Shown here: positions 1 to 13,410 of the stretch, piece after piece
Position numbering within the stretch: the first letter of the stretch is position 1
Layout: the number at the start of each line of letters is the position of its first letter
Origin: Bryopsis sp. KO-2023
Taxonomy: Eukaryota; Chlorophyta; Ulvophyceae; Bryopsidales; Bryopsidaceae
Assembly: GCA_030272585.1 (NCBI GenBank)
Contig: BSYQ01000010.1
Coordinates: 3,844,001 to 3,908,000, forward strand
Length of the DNA: 64,000 bases
Direction: 5' to 3'
Notes under the pieces: generated by a model
What the model was told of the DNA's origin: nothing
The model's input: the letters and a program-made list of their open reading frames with translations, nothing else
Databases searched by the model: none
Program-made: the position numbers and the translations under genes

Positions 1-1812
<1,812 letters not shown>

Positions 1813-2034
1813 GGTGGCTGTCTTCTTTGCGCAAAAAGAGGCGAAGCTTTGTTGAGTGGGAAAAAGCACGTTCCTGGGATGCAAAACGAAACACGCAGAA
1901 AATAAGTACTGCCTTGCTGTACGGCAGAGTGGCGTCGTACACACGCAATTTAGTTTTTGCGCACCACTCCAGTCGCAGTACTCAGCACCTCGTCCCCCTG
2001 CAAGCATTTTCCGTCCAGGTCGACGACACGAGGT
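1813..2034. promoter_or_regulatory. Shared intergenic promoter region of CDC5 and the galactosyltransferase gene
   Basis: Only 222 bp separate the divergent start codons of CDC5 (minus, 1812) and the galactosyltransferase gene (plus, 2035). Both 5' UTRs and both core promoters must therefore lie here or inside the neighbouring genes. The stretch is more GC-rich than the introns. I could not pick out a TATA box or other specific element. Confidence 0.45.
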
Positions 2035-3831
2035 ATGCGGTGTCCACACACACCTCTTCGGCTCGTAGGGACCTTGGTCGTTTTGCTACTTGCGCGTTTC
2101 TCGACCGTTTCTGGGAGGAGGCAGGAGGATGATGACGACGTAATCCCAGGAGCTATCCACACAATCATATCGACCGAGTGCACGCCATACTTTTCTTTCC
2201 AGACCTTGGCGCTGGCGTATACTCACCGCGCCGTCGGGCAACCCGGGCCTCTGACACGAATCCTGAGCTGCGAGCCCGAAGACTTGGCGGAGTTCTCCCC
2301 AGAAGATATGTCGATAGTGGATACTCACGTTACACCATCATTCACGCACAACCCAAAGAATGGCGACGATTACTCCCCCTACAATAAGCCTTCTGGGGTC
2401 ATGCATTGGCTGGACAAGGTGAAGCCCAAGGAAGAGTGGATTCTGATCATGGACGCCGACACTGTCTTTCGTCGGCAAATTCTCCCAGGGGATTTGGATG
2501 AGGGGTGGCTTGCCGCGTCGCAGTATATGTACATGATCGGGGGTCGCAATGCCTTGGCCGACAGACACATCCCTGAAGTTCCGAGAAGGAAGGATGCGTA
2601 CGGCGGTCGAATAGGGAGAAGAGGGGACGAGGCTGGTGCCTACTACATGATTCGGCGGAAAGATCTGCGAGCATTGGCTCCGTTGTGGTTGAAGTATACA
2701 GAGGATGTCCGCGATGATCCAGCCGCTTGGAATTTGACGGGGGATGCTTACGTCAAGGAAGGGGAGAAGGCTTGGATCTCGGAGATGTATGGATGGGTTT
2801 TCGGGGCTGCCAAACTGGGGTTGAAACACAGGCTGGACCCCACCGTTCAGGTCTACCCGGACACATCGGTCAGAGATGTCCCCAGAATCATTCATTACGG
2901 ACTGGAGCATAGGGTTGCAGGCTTTCGATTCAACAAGCATGAGCACAAGGGTTTCGACTTCACCCGGTGCCCTCCCTGGGACCTCAGCGTCAATCGAAGC
3001 CAGGGTGGGGACGCTGGGTTGTTTCCCCACCCGCCATATCCATCGGAGGTGCCAAAAGAAGCCAACACAACTGAGGAAAGATACGGAATGCTGCTGAACA
3101 TCGAATTCATGAACACGGTGAATGCAGCCCTGTGTGAACGGCATCGGAAAAAGTGCCCTGATTCTGTTGAGCTGCAGGAGGAATGCGGAAAAGTGGACGG
3201 GATCGCTGAAGCCTTGAGATTGGAGTATTTGGCCTACGATGGGAATATCTGCAAAGACGAGGTCACGAAAGAGTGCCCAGGGTGGAAAGCGAGAGGGGAG
3301 TGCGAGGCCAACTGGATGGCATTGCAGATTCTTTGTCGAAAGACGTGTGGGGGATGTTCTCCACAAGATGCTCCCGAGAATGCACCCCATTTGAACGTCA
3401 CAAGTTTCGCAGTCCGCACCAATGCACCTAAACACAAGAGCACCCAAATGGATCGAGAAGTGAAGCGCAGCAGGGACAACGGCGTGGCGGTGCATGAGGA
3501 GCCGGGGGATGGCACTACGATTGCTGCCACCGAGTTCGAAATCAGCAATAAGAATAATAATAATCTCTTCTCCGGAAAAACGGAGTTTGCGCTCCGGGTC
3601 CGCTGCGAAAGGATCAAATCGACCAAATTGGCTGAAACTCTGGAATGCTCAAAATTGGTGTTGGTTGCAGAAACCCCAAGGCACATTTCGGGGGACGTGC
3701 ATAACATCAATATGAACTGGATATGGATAGAGGTCGTTTGTTTGGTGGTGGCTCTCGTGATATTTTTCATATATGTCAGACGAGAAAGGTTTTGGAGGAA
3801 GCATAAAAGCCCCCGGCTCCATAATGTTTGA
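2035..3831 (+). CDS. SERGT1: Peptidyl-serine alpha-galactosyltransferase-like protein with ShKT domain
   Basis: Likely transfers galactose to serine residues of secreted hydroxyproline-rich glycoproteins in the ER/Golgi lumen, as SGT1/SERGT1 does in plants and Chlamydomonas. It is a single exon of 598 codons. I chose the ATG at 2035 because it begins a clean signal peptide (basic start, then LVGTLVVLLLARFS); the same frame is open upstream to 1957. After it come the family start HTIISTECTPYFSFQTLALA (residues 42-61), the nucleotide-sugar metal motif MDADTVF (DAD at 140-142), and conserved WISEMYGWVFGAA and IIHYGLEHRV. A ShKT cysteine domain lies at about 406-441 (CKDEV...CPGWKARGEC...CRKTCGGC). 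A C-terminal membrane helix at about 565-585 (VVCLVVALVIFFIYV) is followed by a basic tail. The topology therefore looks like a luminal enzyme with a C-terminal anchor. Other members of this enzyme family also carry ShK-type domains. The substrate is inferred. Confidence 0.82.
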   Translation: MRCPHTPLRLVGTLVVLLLARFSTVSGRRQEDDDDVIPGAIHTIISTECTPYFSFQTLALAYTHRAVGQPGPLTRILSCEPEDLAEFSPEDMSIVDTHVTPSFTHNPKNGDDYSPYNKPSGVMHWLDKVKPKEEWILIMDADTVFRRQILPGDLDEGWLAASQYMYMIGGRNALADRHIPEVPRRKDAYGGRIGRRGDEAGAYYMIRRKDLRALAPLWLKYTEDVRDDPAAWNLTGDAYVKEGEKAWISEMYGWVFGAAKLGLKHRLDPTVQVYPDTSVRDVPRIIHYGLEHRVAGFRFNKHEHKGFDFTRCPPWDLSVNRSQGGDAGLFPHPPYPSEVPKEANTTEERYGMLLNIEFMNTVNAALCERHRKKCPDSVELQEECGKVDGIAEALRLEYLAYDGNICKDEVTKECPGWKARGECEANWMALQILCRKTCGGCSPQDAPENAPHLNVTSFAVRTNAPKHKSTQMDREVKRSRDNGVAVHEEPGDGTTIAATEFEISNKNNNNLFSGKTEFALRVRCERIKSTKLAETLECSKLVLVAETPRHISGDVHNINMNWIWIEVVCLVVALVIFFIYVRRERFWRKHKSPRLHNV

Positions 3832-4706
3832 TCAGGGAAAGGTTCAGTGATGGGGTTTCTGCCCTGGATCATTGACCTTGAGAAAATGCATCATTTTCAC
3901 TGCAGATTCTTGTGCTATTTTTCATCCATTCTTCTTTTTCTTTTTTTTTTAATAGAGAACAGGGGGGGAAGGGGGGGTAGATTATTGAAGTGCTCAAGCA
4001 AAAGTTGTGTTTATTCAGGTTTTAGACAGAAGTGATTCTCGCCCAGTGGCCAGTGCAACTGGTGTTTTAACCGGGGTGGGGATGTGCAAGTATTTCATGG
4101 ATTTTATTGTACATAATCGATCGTTTCATTTCATGGATCGATTATTTGTTATGTTTAGAAAAGACTGCTTGTATTGCGTTTAGAAACCAAACAAAAGAAC
4201 CCTCAACCACAGATCTCCAGGAAACTGATCAAAACAATTAATGAGATGACTGATTGTGCAGGAAAATTTACCCTGCCCAGATGAACCGACTCCGGGAAAA
4301 AATATTTATGAACAGATGTGTGCTTGTGTTTTCAGAGTGACGAATAAATGGCTATCTGAAATAGGATTACGGACATTCTACCGCTTAATAAGCCCGACTA
4401 TATTTGTTGAGGTTTTTTTTGGGGGGGGGTGGCCTCCTTTTACTGTTTTGCAAACATTGATTGACTGACTGCGGAAAAAAAAATGGAAAACCGCTTGCTT
4501 TTGCTGGCATGCGTTCTGTGCCAGCGAGGATTCCATTACAACGCTTTCGGATGGATTTGGTCGTGGCTGGCGAAAGATCGCTCGATTGAATTCACAGCGG
4601 ATTAGACGTGAAGCGTACCCACGAACAAACAAAAGAACTCGACAGCCCTCCCAGGCCTAATCCACAACTTCGTCTTGATTGCGCGAGCTGTTGCTCTTTC
4701 CTTACA
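3832..4706 (+). other. Intergenic stretch between galactosyltransferase and ferredoxin genes
   Basis: These 875 bp hold the 3' end of the upstream gene and the 5' region of the ferredoxin gene. Visible are homopolymer tracts (T10 near 3945, G runs near 3962-3976 and 4420). No open frame here has splice-compatible or family-like content. Confidence 0.5.
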
Positions 4707-6708
4707 ATGAATTCCATCTCTTCTGTCGGCCGGCTTCAAATCAGCACGAAATTTGCAAGAAACGTCCGACGTCCGAGGCAACCTCGTCCTTCACGGACAA
4801 AGATTTGCGCGTATCAGGTAGAACTGCCGACCTCCAGGGAAATGCACCTCCGCGAGGCTGGAGGTTGGAGGTAACTTTTGAGCTCCACCTCCCCTCACCT
4901 CCGTTAACCTCCGTGGCGGCTCTTGTTGTGAAAGCGATCGATTAAAAAAATTCCATAAGAAGATTCAGCTTGACCTGAAATGCTCAACACCCAATAAAAT
5001 TTCAGAAAACCGATCTTCCAGGCCAAAACAAATGGCAACTGAGTTTTTCAGATTCCCTCAAGTTATGAAAGCAAAAAGATTGTATCAAGGTTGAATCGAA
5101 ATACATGTTGATGCATCTAATCAGGGTTTGGTATCAATTCCGCCCAAAAACTGGGGTTTTTTAGGGGGAAGAGGGAAAAGATCTAAATATTGCAAGGGAG
5201 GTTATGGGAGGTTGGAGGTTAGTAGTTATCTTTTTTTTGAAGTGGAAGTCGACGGCTGTAGCTATCAGGTGATATGGCGACCACTTCAATGAGAAAATTA
5301 CCGGTGTGGGGTGATCCTTCAAAAAACAAATTGAAAAAACCTTCAATGTGCGCTTTCGTGATTTGTTTTTTTCTTTTTTTGCGTTATGAAAAATTAGATC
5401 ACTTTCATTGCCTCTGATGGTAACAAGGTGACTGCTGAAGCAGAGGAGGTGAGGGGGAAAAACTAGCTTTTTTTTGTGGAAAAATGGATTTTGTCAGCGC
5501 ACGACTGCACTACCGTGTGTTCAATTTAAATGGGGAGGTGTCATATCTGTTTTTTTTTCTTTTTCTGGGGAGTTGTCCTGGGGTTCTTTTTTTGCTCTTT
5601 CTTTCAAACAGTGGTGTAATTTAGATTGCTTTCCTGCCAGAGTGATTTGTTGCTGGATGTGGCCGAAGAGAATAACGTCGACATCCCAGCAAGCTGCCGG
5701 GGGGGCATGTGCGGGTATGATCGCCTTTCTTGATTTCAAAAAAAAAAAAACTTAAGAAATGCAGATATCTATGAATTTGCTGCCAGGTCATCTCAGCAAA
5801 CCCAGCACACGAAGGGTGGGTTGAAAATAAAGGGTTAAAGAAAAATGCGGCAGCTGAAAAAGAAACAAACAAAAGTGAAAATGTGGCACTGGAAATATCT
5901 ACTTTGACTTGGACCATACTCAGGGCAGCCCCTCCAGCAAACGAGGGTTGTTAGGTGGTTGGTGTTTAGAAAGCCTGACTTTTCTTTCTGATGGATTTTT
6001 TTGTTTATTTTTGGGTGAGTAATAGGACGTGCGTGTCAAAACTGATATCTGGGGAGGTCGATATGAGTGCAGCGATGGACCTCGAAGAATGTTTAACTCC
6101 GGAGCAGATTGCAGAGGTGGGTTGAAACTGCCAGTTTTTTTTTTTTTCGATGAAGCAAAAAATTTCTGATTCTGTATGGGTGGTGTTATGGGGCGACCAA
6201 ATCTTTAATGTATATCCATGCATCATAACCTCGATACCTACCACCAACATCACCACAAGACGCTCACAGGATTTGCCAGAATTTTACAAATGCAAAATTG
6301 ATTGGTTGTGAGGGTGAAGAACAAAAAAGTGTTGATTTTTTTTGTATCTTTCGCAAAGATGCGTGGTATCTCCTTTTTTTCGGGATGTCTTCAGCTTGTG
6401 CTGTGAGTTTTTTTTCAAATGTATTGCCTCGGGGTTGAATTTTTTTTTTTCTGTAGCCATTTAAAAATGAAAAAATGAGTTAAAGAACACTGAAATGAGG
6501 GCTCACCACCTGAACAATGATATGCCCAGTTCTCCGAAGTTTTGTTTGAGGTTCATCTGCCTCCTCCTGTCGGCTTATTGACTTTTGTCTTTTCTGGGAA
6601 AAAATCTTGTAGGGTTATATACTGTGCTGTTCGGCCACTCCACAGTCTGACTGCGAAATCGAGTGGAAAGAAGACTGGGGCGTCTCAACTTTGGAGGAAT
6701 GGAAATAA
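4707..6708 (+). CDS. Plastid-type [2Fe-2S] ferredoxin with extended loop and C-terminal tail
   Basis: A plant-type ferredoxin, a small plastid electron carrier. Five exons join in phase: 4707-4817, 5398-5448, 5641-5714, 6026-6116 and 6613-6708, giving 140 aa. Residues 1-34 are basic and Ser-rich with few acidic residues, as in a stromal transit peptide (MNSISSVGRLQISTKFARN). The beta strand AYQITFIASDGNKVTAE leads to the cluster loop PASCRGGMCGTC (Cys 73, 78, 81); the fourth ligand is probably Cys115 in GYILCCSA. Two features are unlike classical photosynthetic ferredoxin: the third and fourth cysteines are 34 residues apart rather than about 30, and the protein ends with an acidic, Trp-containing tail (EWKEDWGVSTLEEWK). 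Extra cysteines occur at 101, 114 and 123. It could be a specialised FdC-like isoform rather than the main photosystem I acceptor. The fold assignment is strong; the partner is unknown. Confidence 0.85.
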
Positions 6709-7569
6709 AATTTCCAAATTGTTCATCTTCCATCTGTCCTCAATGAGCCCGCCCGTTTCGTTGTTGTTTTTTTCCTTTCAATTAAAAAAACAGAAAACCG
6801 AAAAAAAAAAAGAAAAGAAAAAGGAGAAAAGTTTTCTTGTTTATGTTGTATCTTCCCAATGTTGAAGCAGTGATTGGCTTTATGATATTGCACTGTGAAT
6901 ATTCACCACGTTGAAAAAAAAATTGGATGATTGCTTAGCGCAAAGAATGAATGTGGCAGTTCCTTGGATGGTGGGCAACGGCGCTTTTGCCGTTCTGATT
7001 TTTTTTTTTGTTGAACTGTTTTTTTCTTCTTTTTTTCTCATTCCAGTTTGATTGTAAAACATTGATGAGCTTTTTTTTGCCCATGGCAAGATCAAGACCT
7101 TCCATGGTTGCGATTTTCTTTTTCCATTTTTCTTTTTATTCACAGAGGTAAAAAACTCAAATTCTTGTCCATTTTCTTAAATGTCCTGCCTCCCTTTCAC
7201 CAAAATTAGGCAGAGAACAGATTTTTGAAAAACAAAACCAGCAATTTCCAGCAAATACACCCATCCACCAAAGTCTTGACCACCGCCACACCACAAAAAC
7301 GTAACTTTTTTTGATTTTCTTTTTTCAATATTGTCTCCCAACGTTTTTTTTCCTCTCCGAAAAATCCAACATCTCTTCTGACCCCCCCCCCCCCCCTTTT
7401 TCCCTAATCTTGACGTTGGTATTGTCTGCAACTTATCAGCGGCCAAAAACTTCCAGCAGCTAATGAAACAAAGAAAGAAAGAAAGAAACAAGAAAAAATC
7501 AGCTCACACACACTGCAGAATAAAATATTATATGTACAATTAAGAATGCAAAGAATATGACCCCTCGTC
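6709..7569. other. Intergenic stretch between convergent ferredoxin and ZIP genes
   Basis: This is the shared 3' region of the ferredoxin gene (plus) and the ZIP gene (minus). It is dominated by A/T homopolymers, a C16 tract near 7382 and a short (gaaa)n run near 7470-7490. I see no coding signal beyond low-complexity frames. Confidence 0.5.
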
Positions 7570-9528
7570 TCATCCTCTGACAAAAATCGGCAAGACGGCC
7601 ATCGAACCAAATCCCACAACAAGAGAAAACAATTTCTTGAGACGGTGGCAAGGCTCCAGCATTTCGGTGGGAATGATTTCGTTGAACGACACGAAGAAAA
7701 ATGTGCCAGCTGACAAAGCACTCAACACTCCAGCGACAGGGGCTTCGCTCAAGTCTGCCATGAAGAAACCTAAAGGAAAAAAAAAATCTGAAAAATTCAT
7801 AAAATCTGCACTTTGTAAAAAAAAAAATGAATAGATTGAGACTTCAGCTTGTGCCCAAATATCAACTCAATAGCAACTCACCAGCAAGCACCCCACAAGG
7901 CAATGTAAAACAGTAGGTCATCACGATGACCCAGAACTTTGCACCAGAAGTCCTGCTTTCCACCAAACTGGTGCCCAAAGCGTAAGCCTCCAGCCCTTTA
8001 TGCCCAAGAACGGCTAGCATCACCTCCTTAGCCACCACCAGGTTTTTCTGAGCACCGATCGCAGCACCCGCCATTACAGAATGGTAGGACAAGGCAACGC
8101 TCAAGATCACCGCCGCTACGAAAGTAACTTTTGGAGGTTCTGGAGTGCAATGGTGCTCCTCCTCGATTTCTTTCCCCTGTCCGGCTTCCAACTGCCCAAG
8201 CAGGGGTTCATCGTTGTTTTTCAAGCCTGAGCAATTTATCGAGCAAATGAGCAGAGGTTATGCATGACCAACACCCCCCGCCCCCCCTTTCACCCCAACG
8301 CGGTTGGCCACTGGTTTTCGACATTCACTGCACAGTGAGTTCTTGTGTGGGAGCTGCTGCTTTCAGACCAAATAATTTAGAGTTTTAATTCATTGTATTG
8401 GTTAAAATGACCAGTACAAATCTCGAACATCGACTGGTTGACACTCGAAGACACTGTGACTGACATATCGCACATAATTATCCGACGAATTCGCCATCAC
8501 TTGCAAATGGGGTTTTCTCTATGTTGTCGATGTCAAAATTTGTGATCTCAAAAAACATGTCACCTTCCAAGCCTTTCTCAATCGACGCAAGACTCGAGTT
8601 AATGGTTTTCCCCTGGCCACGACCATCAGAAAGAGAAGTGATCACCACCTCCATCAAAAGAGTCAGAATGTAGCCCACGCCAGACAGGCACAAAGCCATA
8701 GGATAATCTTCAAACGGAAGCAGCTCCACAGCTTCCGGCAAAAGATCACAGAAGGCCGTTCCCAGAATAGCTGCAATGTAACGAAACACCAGGCACAGTT
8801 TTCTTTCCGTCTGATGAAATGTTTGAAAAATCTTTGACCCCGTACGAAAATGAAAATAAGTGTTTGGACACACACACACACATCTGCATGAGGTAACCAG
8901 TTTGTATGAACTGCAAATGCTACAAGAGATTTCTTATCTGGGTTGCTTTGGGGGATTCATATATGAAAACAAACGCATAGATTTTCCAATCGAGATTGCG
9001 ACACCTCACCAGTGTATTTTTTTTCAATTTCGTTGGCCTAAAAGTGGCTATTTCACCTTATTTTGGCCTTTTTGTGGCCCCAATTTGTACCAAAATATGA
9101 GAATGAGGCCCCAAATTCGATGATACAAATTTTTGGGCCACAATGGGCCACAAAAGAATACACCACACCTCACCTCCGGCGGCCAACATATTTCCCAAAT
9201 GGAACAGCATCGAACCCGTCGGGCTGAGACGATCTCCATTCCCAAAACACCATCTCGGAAGAAGAGCTCCTGCACGACCAACGCACCGAATCCGTGGAGC
9301 GACCAGACAAAAATTGAACACCGAGTCCAGATTGCATAGCACGCCCAATCACACAGAGACATCGGTCGCAACGCAACGCAACGCAACGGAAAGGCATTTC
9401 GCCCACATTGCATGCACCACATACTCTGTTTTCTTTCTCCACCCACTAAACCCTCGTGACCTACCAAAAAGCGTGACGATGGTAATAACAGCCACGAACC
9501 CAAAATCCAGCGCTGCTCGCGGACTCAT
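7570..9528 (-). CDS. ZIP-family divalent metal transporter
   Basis: Predicted zinc/iron (ZIP/SLC39) transporter moving divalent metal into the cytosol. Five minus-strand exons join in phase (9528-9465, 9269-9174, 8770-8501, 8226-7882, 7769-7570), giving 324 aa, normal for the family. TM1 is near residues 9-25. TM2-3 carries LGNMLAAGAILGTAFCDLLPEA (47-67, first part quoted loosely as two motifs: LGNMLAAG and GTAFCDLLPEA). A variable cytosolic loop with an acidic/His stretch (EIEEEHHC) spans about 100-175. The metal-site helices are HSVMAGAAIG (192-201, TM4) and HKGLEAYALG (219-228, TM5). TM7-8 contains SAGTFFFVSFNEIIPTE and ends at VLPIFVRG. The HKGLEA form of TM5 resembles metazoan ZIP1-3 more than land-plant IRT proteins. 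The exon-3 donor (8500/8499) was chosen because it avoids an in-frame stop at 8480 and matches the phase of exon 4. The exact metal and membrane cannot be told. Confidence 0.9.
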
Positions 9529-10697
9529 TGGAACTTTAGATCGTGAATGCTATGGAGAAGGGCGTCCGTTTGGGCTGGGGAAGCTGTTCGTCGTACGGTG
9601 CGGATAGTTCCCCTCAAGGTACAACACTGACGAGACTTGCTGCTGGAGAATGGGCTTGCGAATCGTTGAACTCGCACACGCCAAAAGTCACACTTTTAGT
9701 GACCAATAATGAGAGAGTGCTGCCAGGGCAGCATGTGTCGGTCACGGAATGACGACCTGCGCAGCGTGTGTGCGCATGGGGCAGGAGGCGTCGATGTCGC
9801 AGCAGGCCGACTGGGCAACGCGAAACGCGAAATATGTAGAACAACTCCGAAACAACTTCTCTGCCATATGATCTCGCAGTCCATATTGTTTGCCAGCCTC
9901 ATATTCTCATCAACAATTCGCATGCACGCGCACGTACCAACAATTTGCTGTTGCTTCCTCGTCCTTGCGATATCGAGCAAAGGTTATAGGTTGCAATCCA
10001 GCTTAATGAGAGATCACAAAACAATGACAAGCGAGACTTGCCCAACCGCCTCAACTGAACCCCTGATTTGGGTTTTTGACGTGGTGGCGGCGTCCGTTTT
10101 TGTTTCATGACATCTGGCGAAGCGCTCTGTTCTGGGTTCCAGTGTCTGTAAAGAGGGTTATGGATGCTTTGAAGGTGTGCTGGAAACCCTAGTCAGCTCT
10201 GCACGGTTCTATTGCCACCAGAGTCGAAATCCAGTTCTGACACTCCCTCACTTGAGGATGGTCCCAAAGTCGAGAATAATCAAGTACTTAAGCATGCTTA
10301 AGGATGCCACTGTTCTGATCTGAACACAAGTACATTGGATCTATCATCAACCAGCAACCCAAGCACATTTTCAAAGGCCATGTCGAGCGAAGGACAAACT
10401 CGACACCACCAAAAACACAGTAGAAGGGTCAAAAGAAATGTTTAAGTTGGCAGCGACGAGTCGCTTGTATCTCAATGCAGGAAGTCATGCTGTGCGACCG
10501 GCCAAGCCAATCGCCCTCGACTCCGCAGCCGTTTTTGCCGTCATCCACATCAAGAACTTTCGATCCACCGGGACTTGGACGCACCACGAAGGTGGGATTT
10601 CGTTTCAGTGAAGGATGTCTCTGTATTCAGAGAATTCAGCAACGTCACACGAGTTCCGCTCCAGAGACTCAGTCAGGCTAGTATTCTGGAATTGTAG
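9529..10697. other. Region upstream of ZIP (minus) and of the unknown gene (plus)
   Basis: This stretch lies between the ZIP start codon and the first exon of the next gene that I can support. It probably holds both promoters and one or more unresolved 5' exons of the plus-strand gene. An ATG at 10380 opens a 21-codon frame, and segments around 10475-10590 are open and proline/serine-rich. None could be joined with confidence. Confidence 0.35.
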
Positions 10698-12154
10698 ACA
10701 ACAGGATGCAGGAGCAAGCTTCGCAGAAAACAGGCCATGTATCAGAAGCGGCACAGGCAATTCTTAAGAAGTTTAAGGGAAACTATCAAGGCACGGGATA
10801 CCGTGGATACTCGATCAGAAGAGAAGCGACTCAAACTGGCAAAATTCTGCGCTTCCCTGAGATCGACAATCCTCAACAGAAAGAGTGTGCCAAAGTTGGG
10901 GAAACTTGCGAGAGCTGGTGCGCCACTGGCGGAAACAAGCGCATCTCAGGCACAGACAGTTCAGGGTGATTGCACTGAGCCTAAAGGAGCTAAAGAAAAT
11001 CTAAACCCAGCAGCGACTGTGAATCCCTGGGAAAAAACGCCCAAGACAGGTATTAGGAACCACACTGGACATCATATCATATCTGAAAAGCACTCTTGAC
11101 GTAAGATCGCTGAGGGCGGTTCCGTGCAGTTCAGCTGCCCGAAGAAGAGCTGAAGGAAATCGATGCAGAAGTGGAAGCATGGGTTGACAATTTGCTCAAA
11201 AACGCTCCTCCTGAAACGGAAGAGGTGTCTTCCCCACAAGATTCTTTCGTGAAACCATCGGACCTACCAGTTGATGAAACAGAAACGTCGAAGACAGCTG
11301 AAGACAGACCCAAGAAACAAAAGGTTAGTCAAAGCTAGCTCTTTGGAAGGAAGTACGAGTTAGTTCGGGCATCATGCACAAATGGAATATTGAGGAAACT
11401 GCTCTTTCAGTAGACTGTTGCGGGCACGACACCAGCCTGGGCATTGACGACGGAAATGGCAAAAGCAGCAGAGTCTATGGAGGAGAATGATCTCTTAAAG
11501 TTTGCAGAAGGCCTGGATTTCGACAGATTCGTTTCAGACATGGACGACGTAGAGGTCAAGGAGGCGCTACAGGTTGGGACATGACACTTGCGGGCTACCT
11601 TCACTCTTAAATCCCTTGTTCATTTTCGTTATATGACTTTGTTAATACTCCAGGCAATACAGACCTGCGAAGGTGAAGACGCCAGGAAGGAGTGGAAGAA
11701 GCAATTTGTTCGAGCACTGAACCATATCACAGCCAAGCAACTTAACTCTGAAAACGGGGAAGCAGTGGAGAGCGTCCGCAGTGTCTTGGGCGGCCTGGAT
11801 ATTGATGATAAAAAGAGCGACATAACAAGGTATGAATGTTGTTCACATTCATCCCCAGTTGGATTTTTGTTGGGCTGGCATTCCACACTTCACGTATTGT
11901 GATGCAGAGCGACAACCTCTTTTCGGTCGAAGATATCGCAGCCGGCCAAGTTAAACTATCCTTGTCAAAATGACGAGTCGAGGTGGGACGCCTCCACACA
12001 GATGGGAGATAATGAGCAGACTTCGCAAGATAAATCCAGCACGAGAATGGCAGAGGAGATATTGTTTCTCAACCCAGAGATGAAGACAGTTCACTCGATC
12101 GCAAGCGCTAGATCCTTGGTCGAGCAAAACGAAAGAGTGAACTGCGAAACCTGA
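10698..12154 (+). CDS. Unrecognised acidic multi-exon protein, 5' end unresolved
   Basis: I do not recognise this protein. Five plus-strand exons join in phase: about 10698-11049, 11130-11323, 11414-11572, 11654-11829 and 11908-12154, with a stop at 12152. The first segment is very basic (KRHRQFLRSLRETIKARD...). The middle is acidic (LPEEELKEIDAEVEAWVDNL). Exon 3 has a motif-like block, TPAWALTTEMAKAAES followed by LLKFAEGLDFDRFVSDMDDV, which looks like a conserved helical element. The last exon ends with EEILFLNPEMKTVHSIASAR. It has no signal peptide or membrane segment. Codon use and splice phases support a real gene, unlike the surrounding random frames. The 5' acceptor at 10697 is only the first plausible one; upstream exons are likely. 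A cytoskeletal or ciliary role is possible but is not shown by anything I can see. Confidence 0.6.
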
Positions 12155-13410
12155 GCCCCAGGAGAAATATTTGATGATGCGGATGGTTTTGCCGTAAAAG
12201 GATGGCCTTGCTTGTGCGTTGATTTGGGTTTTTTTGTTTTGTTTTGGCTCTGGGTTGCCTAGAGTCTTGATGCACCACTGATAGGAAGAAGATTTTGAAC
12301 ATATTGTAACTTGGAGTTACTATCTTCTATCTGTAAGAAATCAATCATCGTGCTTCGATCAATCCTATCGATCTTTCTTTGTTCCAAGGAATATCCAGCC
12401 TTCCACACTTGCTAAACACTTACGTTCAACATAGGTTCGCATGGAATTTCCATGGCATCGAATCACTGACATTCAAATTGAGTTTGAATGTCTAGAGCCT
12501 GGGGCTAGCTTGTTGACTGAAATGGAGGTACCTTAGTAGACAACCAGCAAGAAAATTGCATATGTTTTCCGTAATCTCAAGGCTTTGAGAAGCATCCAAA
12601 GCATCCAAGTATTTCTGGTGATAAGAAAAGGAAATGCATGCTATTCAAATGCTGTATTTAAAGTTTTTTTGCATCGTTCTGGAAACTTGCAACTCCTCAG
12701 CCATTTTCTGGAATCGTTTTTGGATCCAAAAAAAAAAGTGAACCAAGATGACTGCAATCTTTCAACCTGAGGATCAAGTATTCTGGCAAAGACTGGAAAA
12801 GAAAAGACAGATATTCTCAGCTGCAGCTTTTTTTTGACACATCACGTCCCGGCAAATCTATTCCAGCATCGTTGGAAAAGTTTGAAAAAGAATAAGAAAA
12901 AAGTTTTTTCAAAAACGTTGTTCAGCGATCGTGGGGAATCTTTCAGCCCAAATCAAGGTTTCCAGGTGTTATCAAAGAGAGCAGAAAGTGCACCCTCTCC
13001 TCTCCAACTCCATCATCGCCGTTGAAAATTCACGTTTTGCGGTTCACGATGATTAAGCAACAAAGGCCCAAGGAATTCTATTATAGTTTGAGATAGTTTT
13101 TAAATACAAACAAACAAACATCAAATTACATTGTGTAGGAGATGCAACTTTATTTGTTTTTAAATAAAGTGAGGAAAGACAACTGAAATGCCTCCACGAA
13201 ATGCAAATCCTGCTTGAACCGTTTCACACTCATTCTAATAATAGCCAGGCACTCTCCCGTACACACGGTACAACATGCCGTGCAATATTCGAAGCCAATT
13301 TGTTTCTGGGCTCCTTCCTGCACACTTTTTGTTCGTTCTCGCTATTCTCACTCGGTTTCGCTGAACTCTGTCGGACACACTCGTTCGCCGCTAGAGCATC
13401 TTCCTCCGAA
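12155..13410. other. Intergenic stretch upstream of RPN1
   Basis: About 1.26 kb with no family-like or splice-compatible coding segment. The last 210 bp are open in frame with RPN1 (from 13201), but they encode a composition unlike the family N-terminus. I treat them as 5' UTR and promoter. Confidence 0.45.

Noticed and set aside
2338-3495. Minus-strand 385-codon frame opposite the galactosyltransferase gene
   Set aside because: It is an antisense shadow of a clearly conserved coding frame.
9048-9503. Minus-strand 151-codon frame over the 5' part of the ZIP gene
   Set aside because: ZIP exons 1 and 2 use another frame, and only that frame gives the family's TM1-TM3 sequence.
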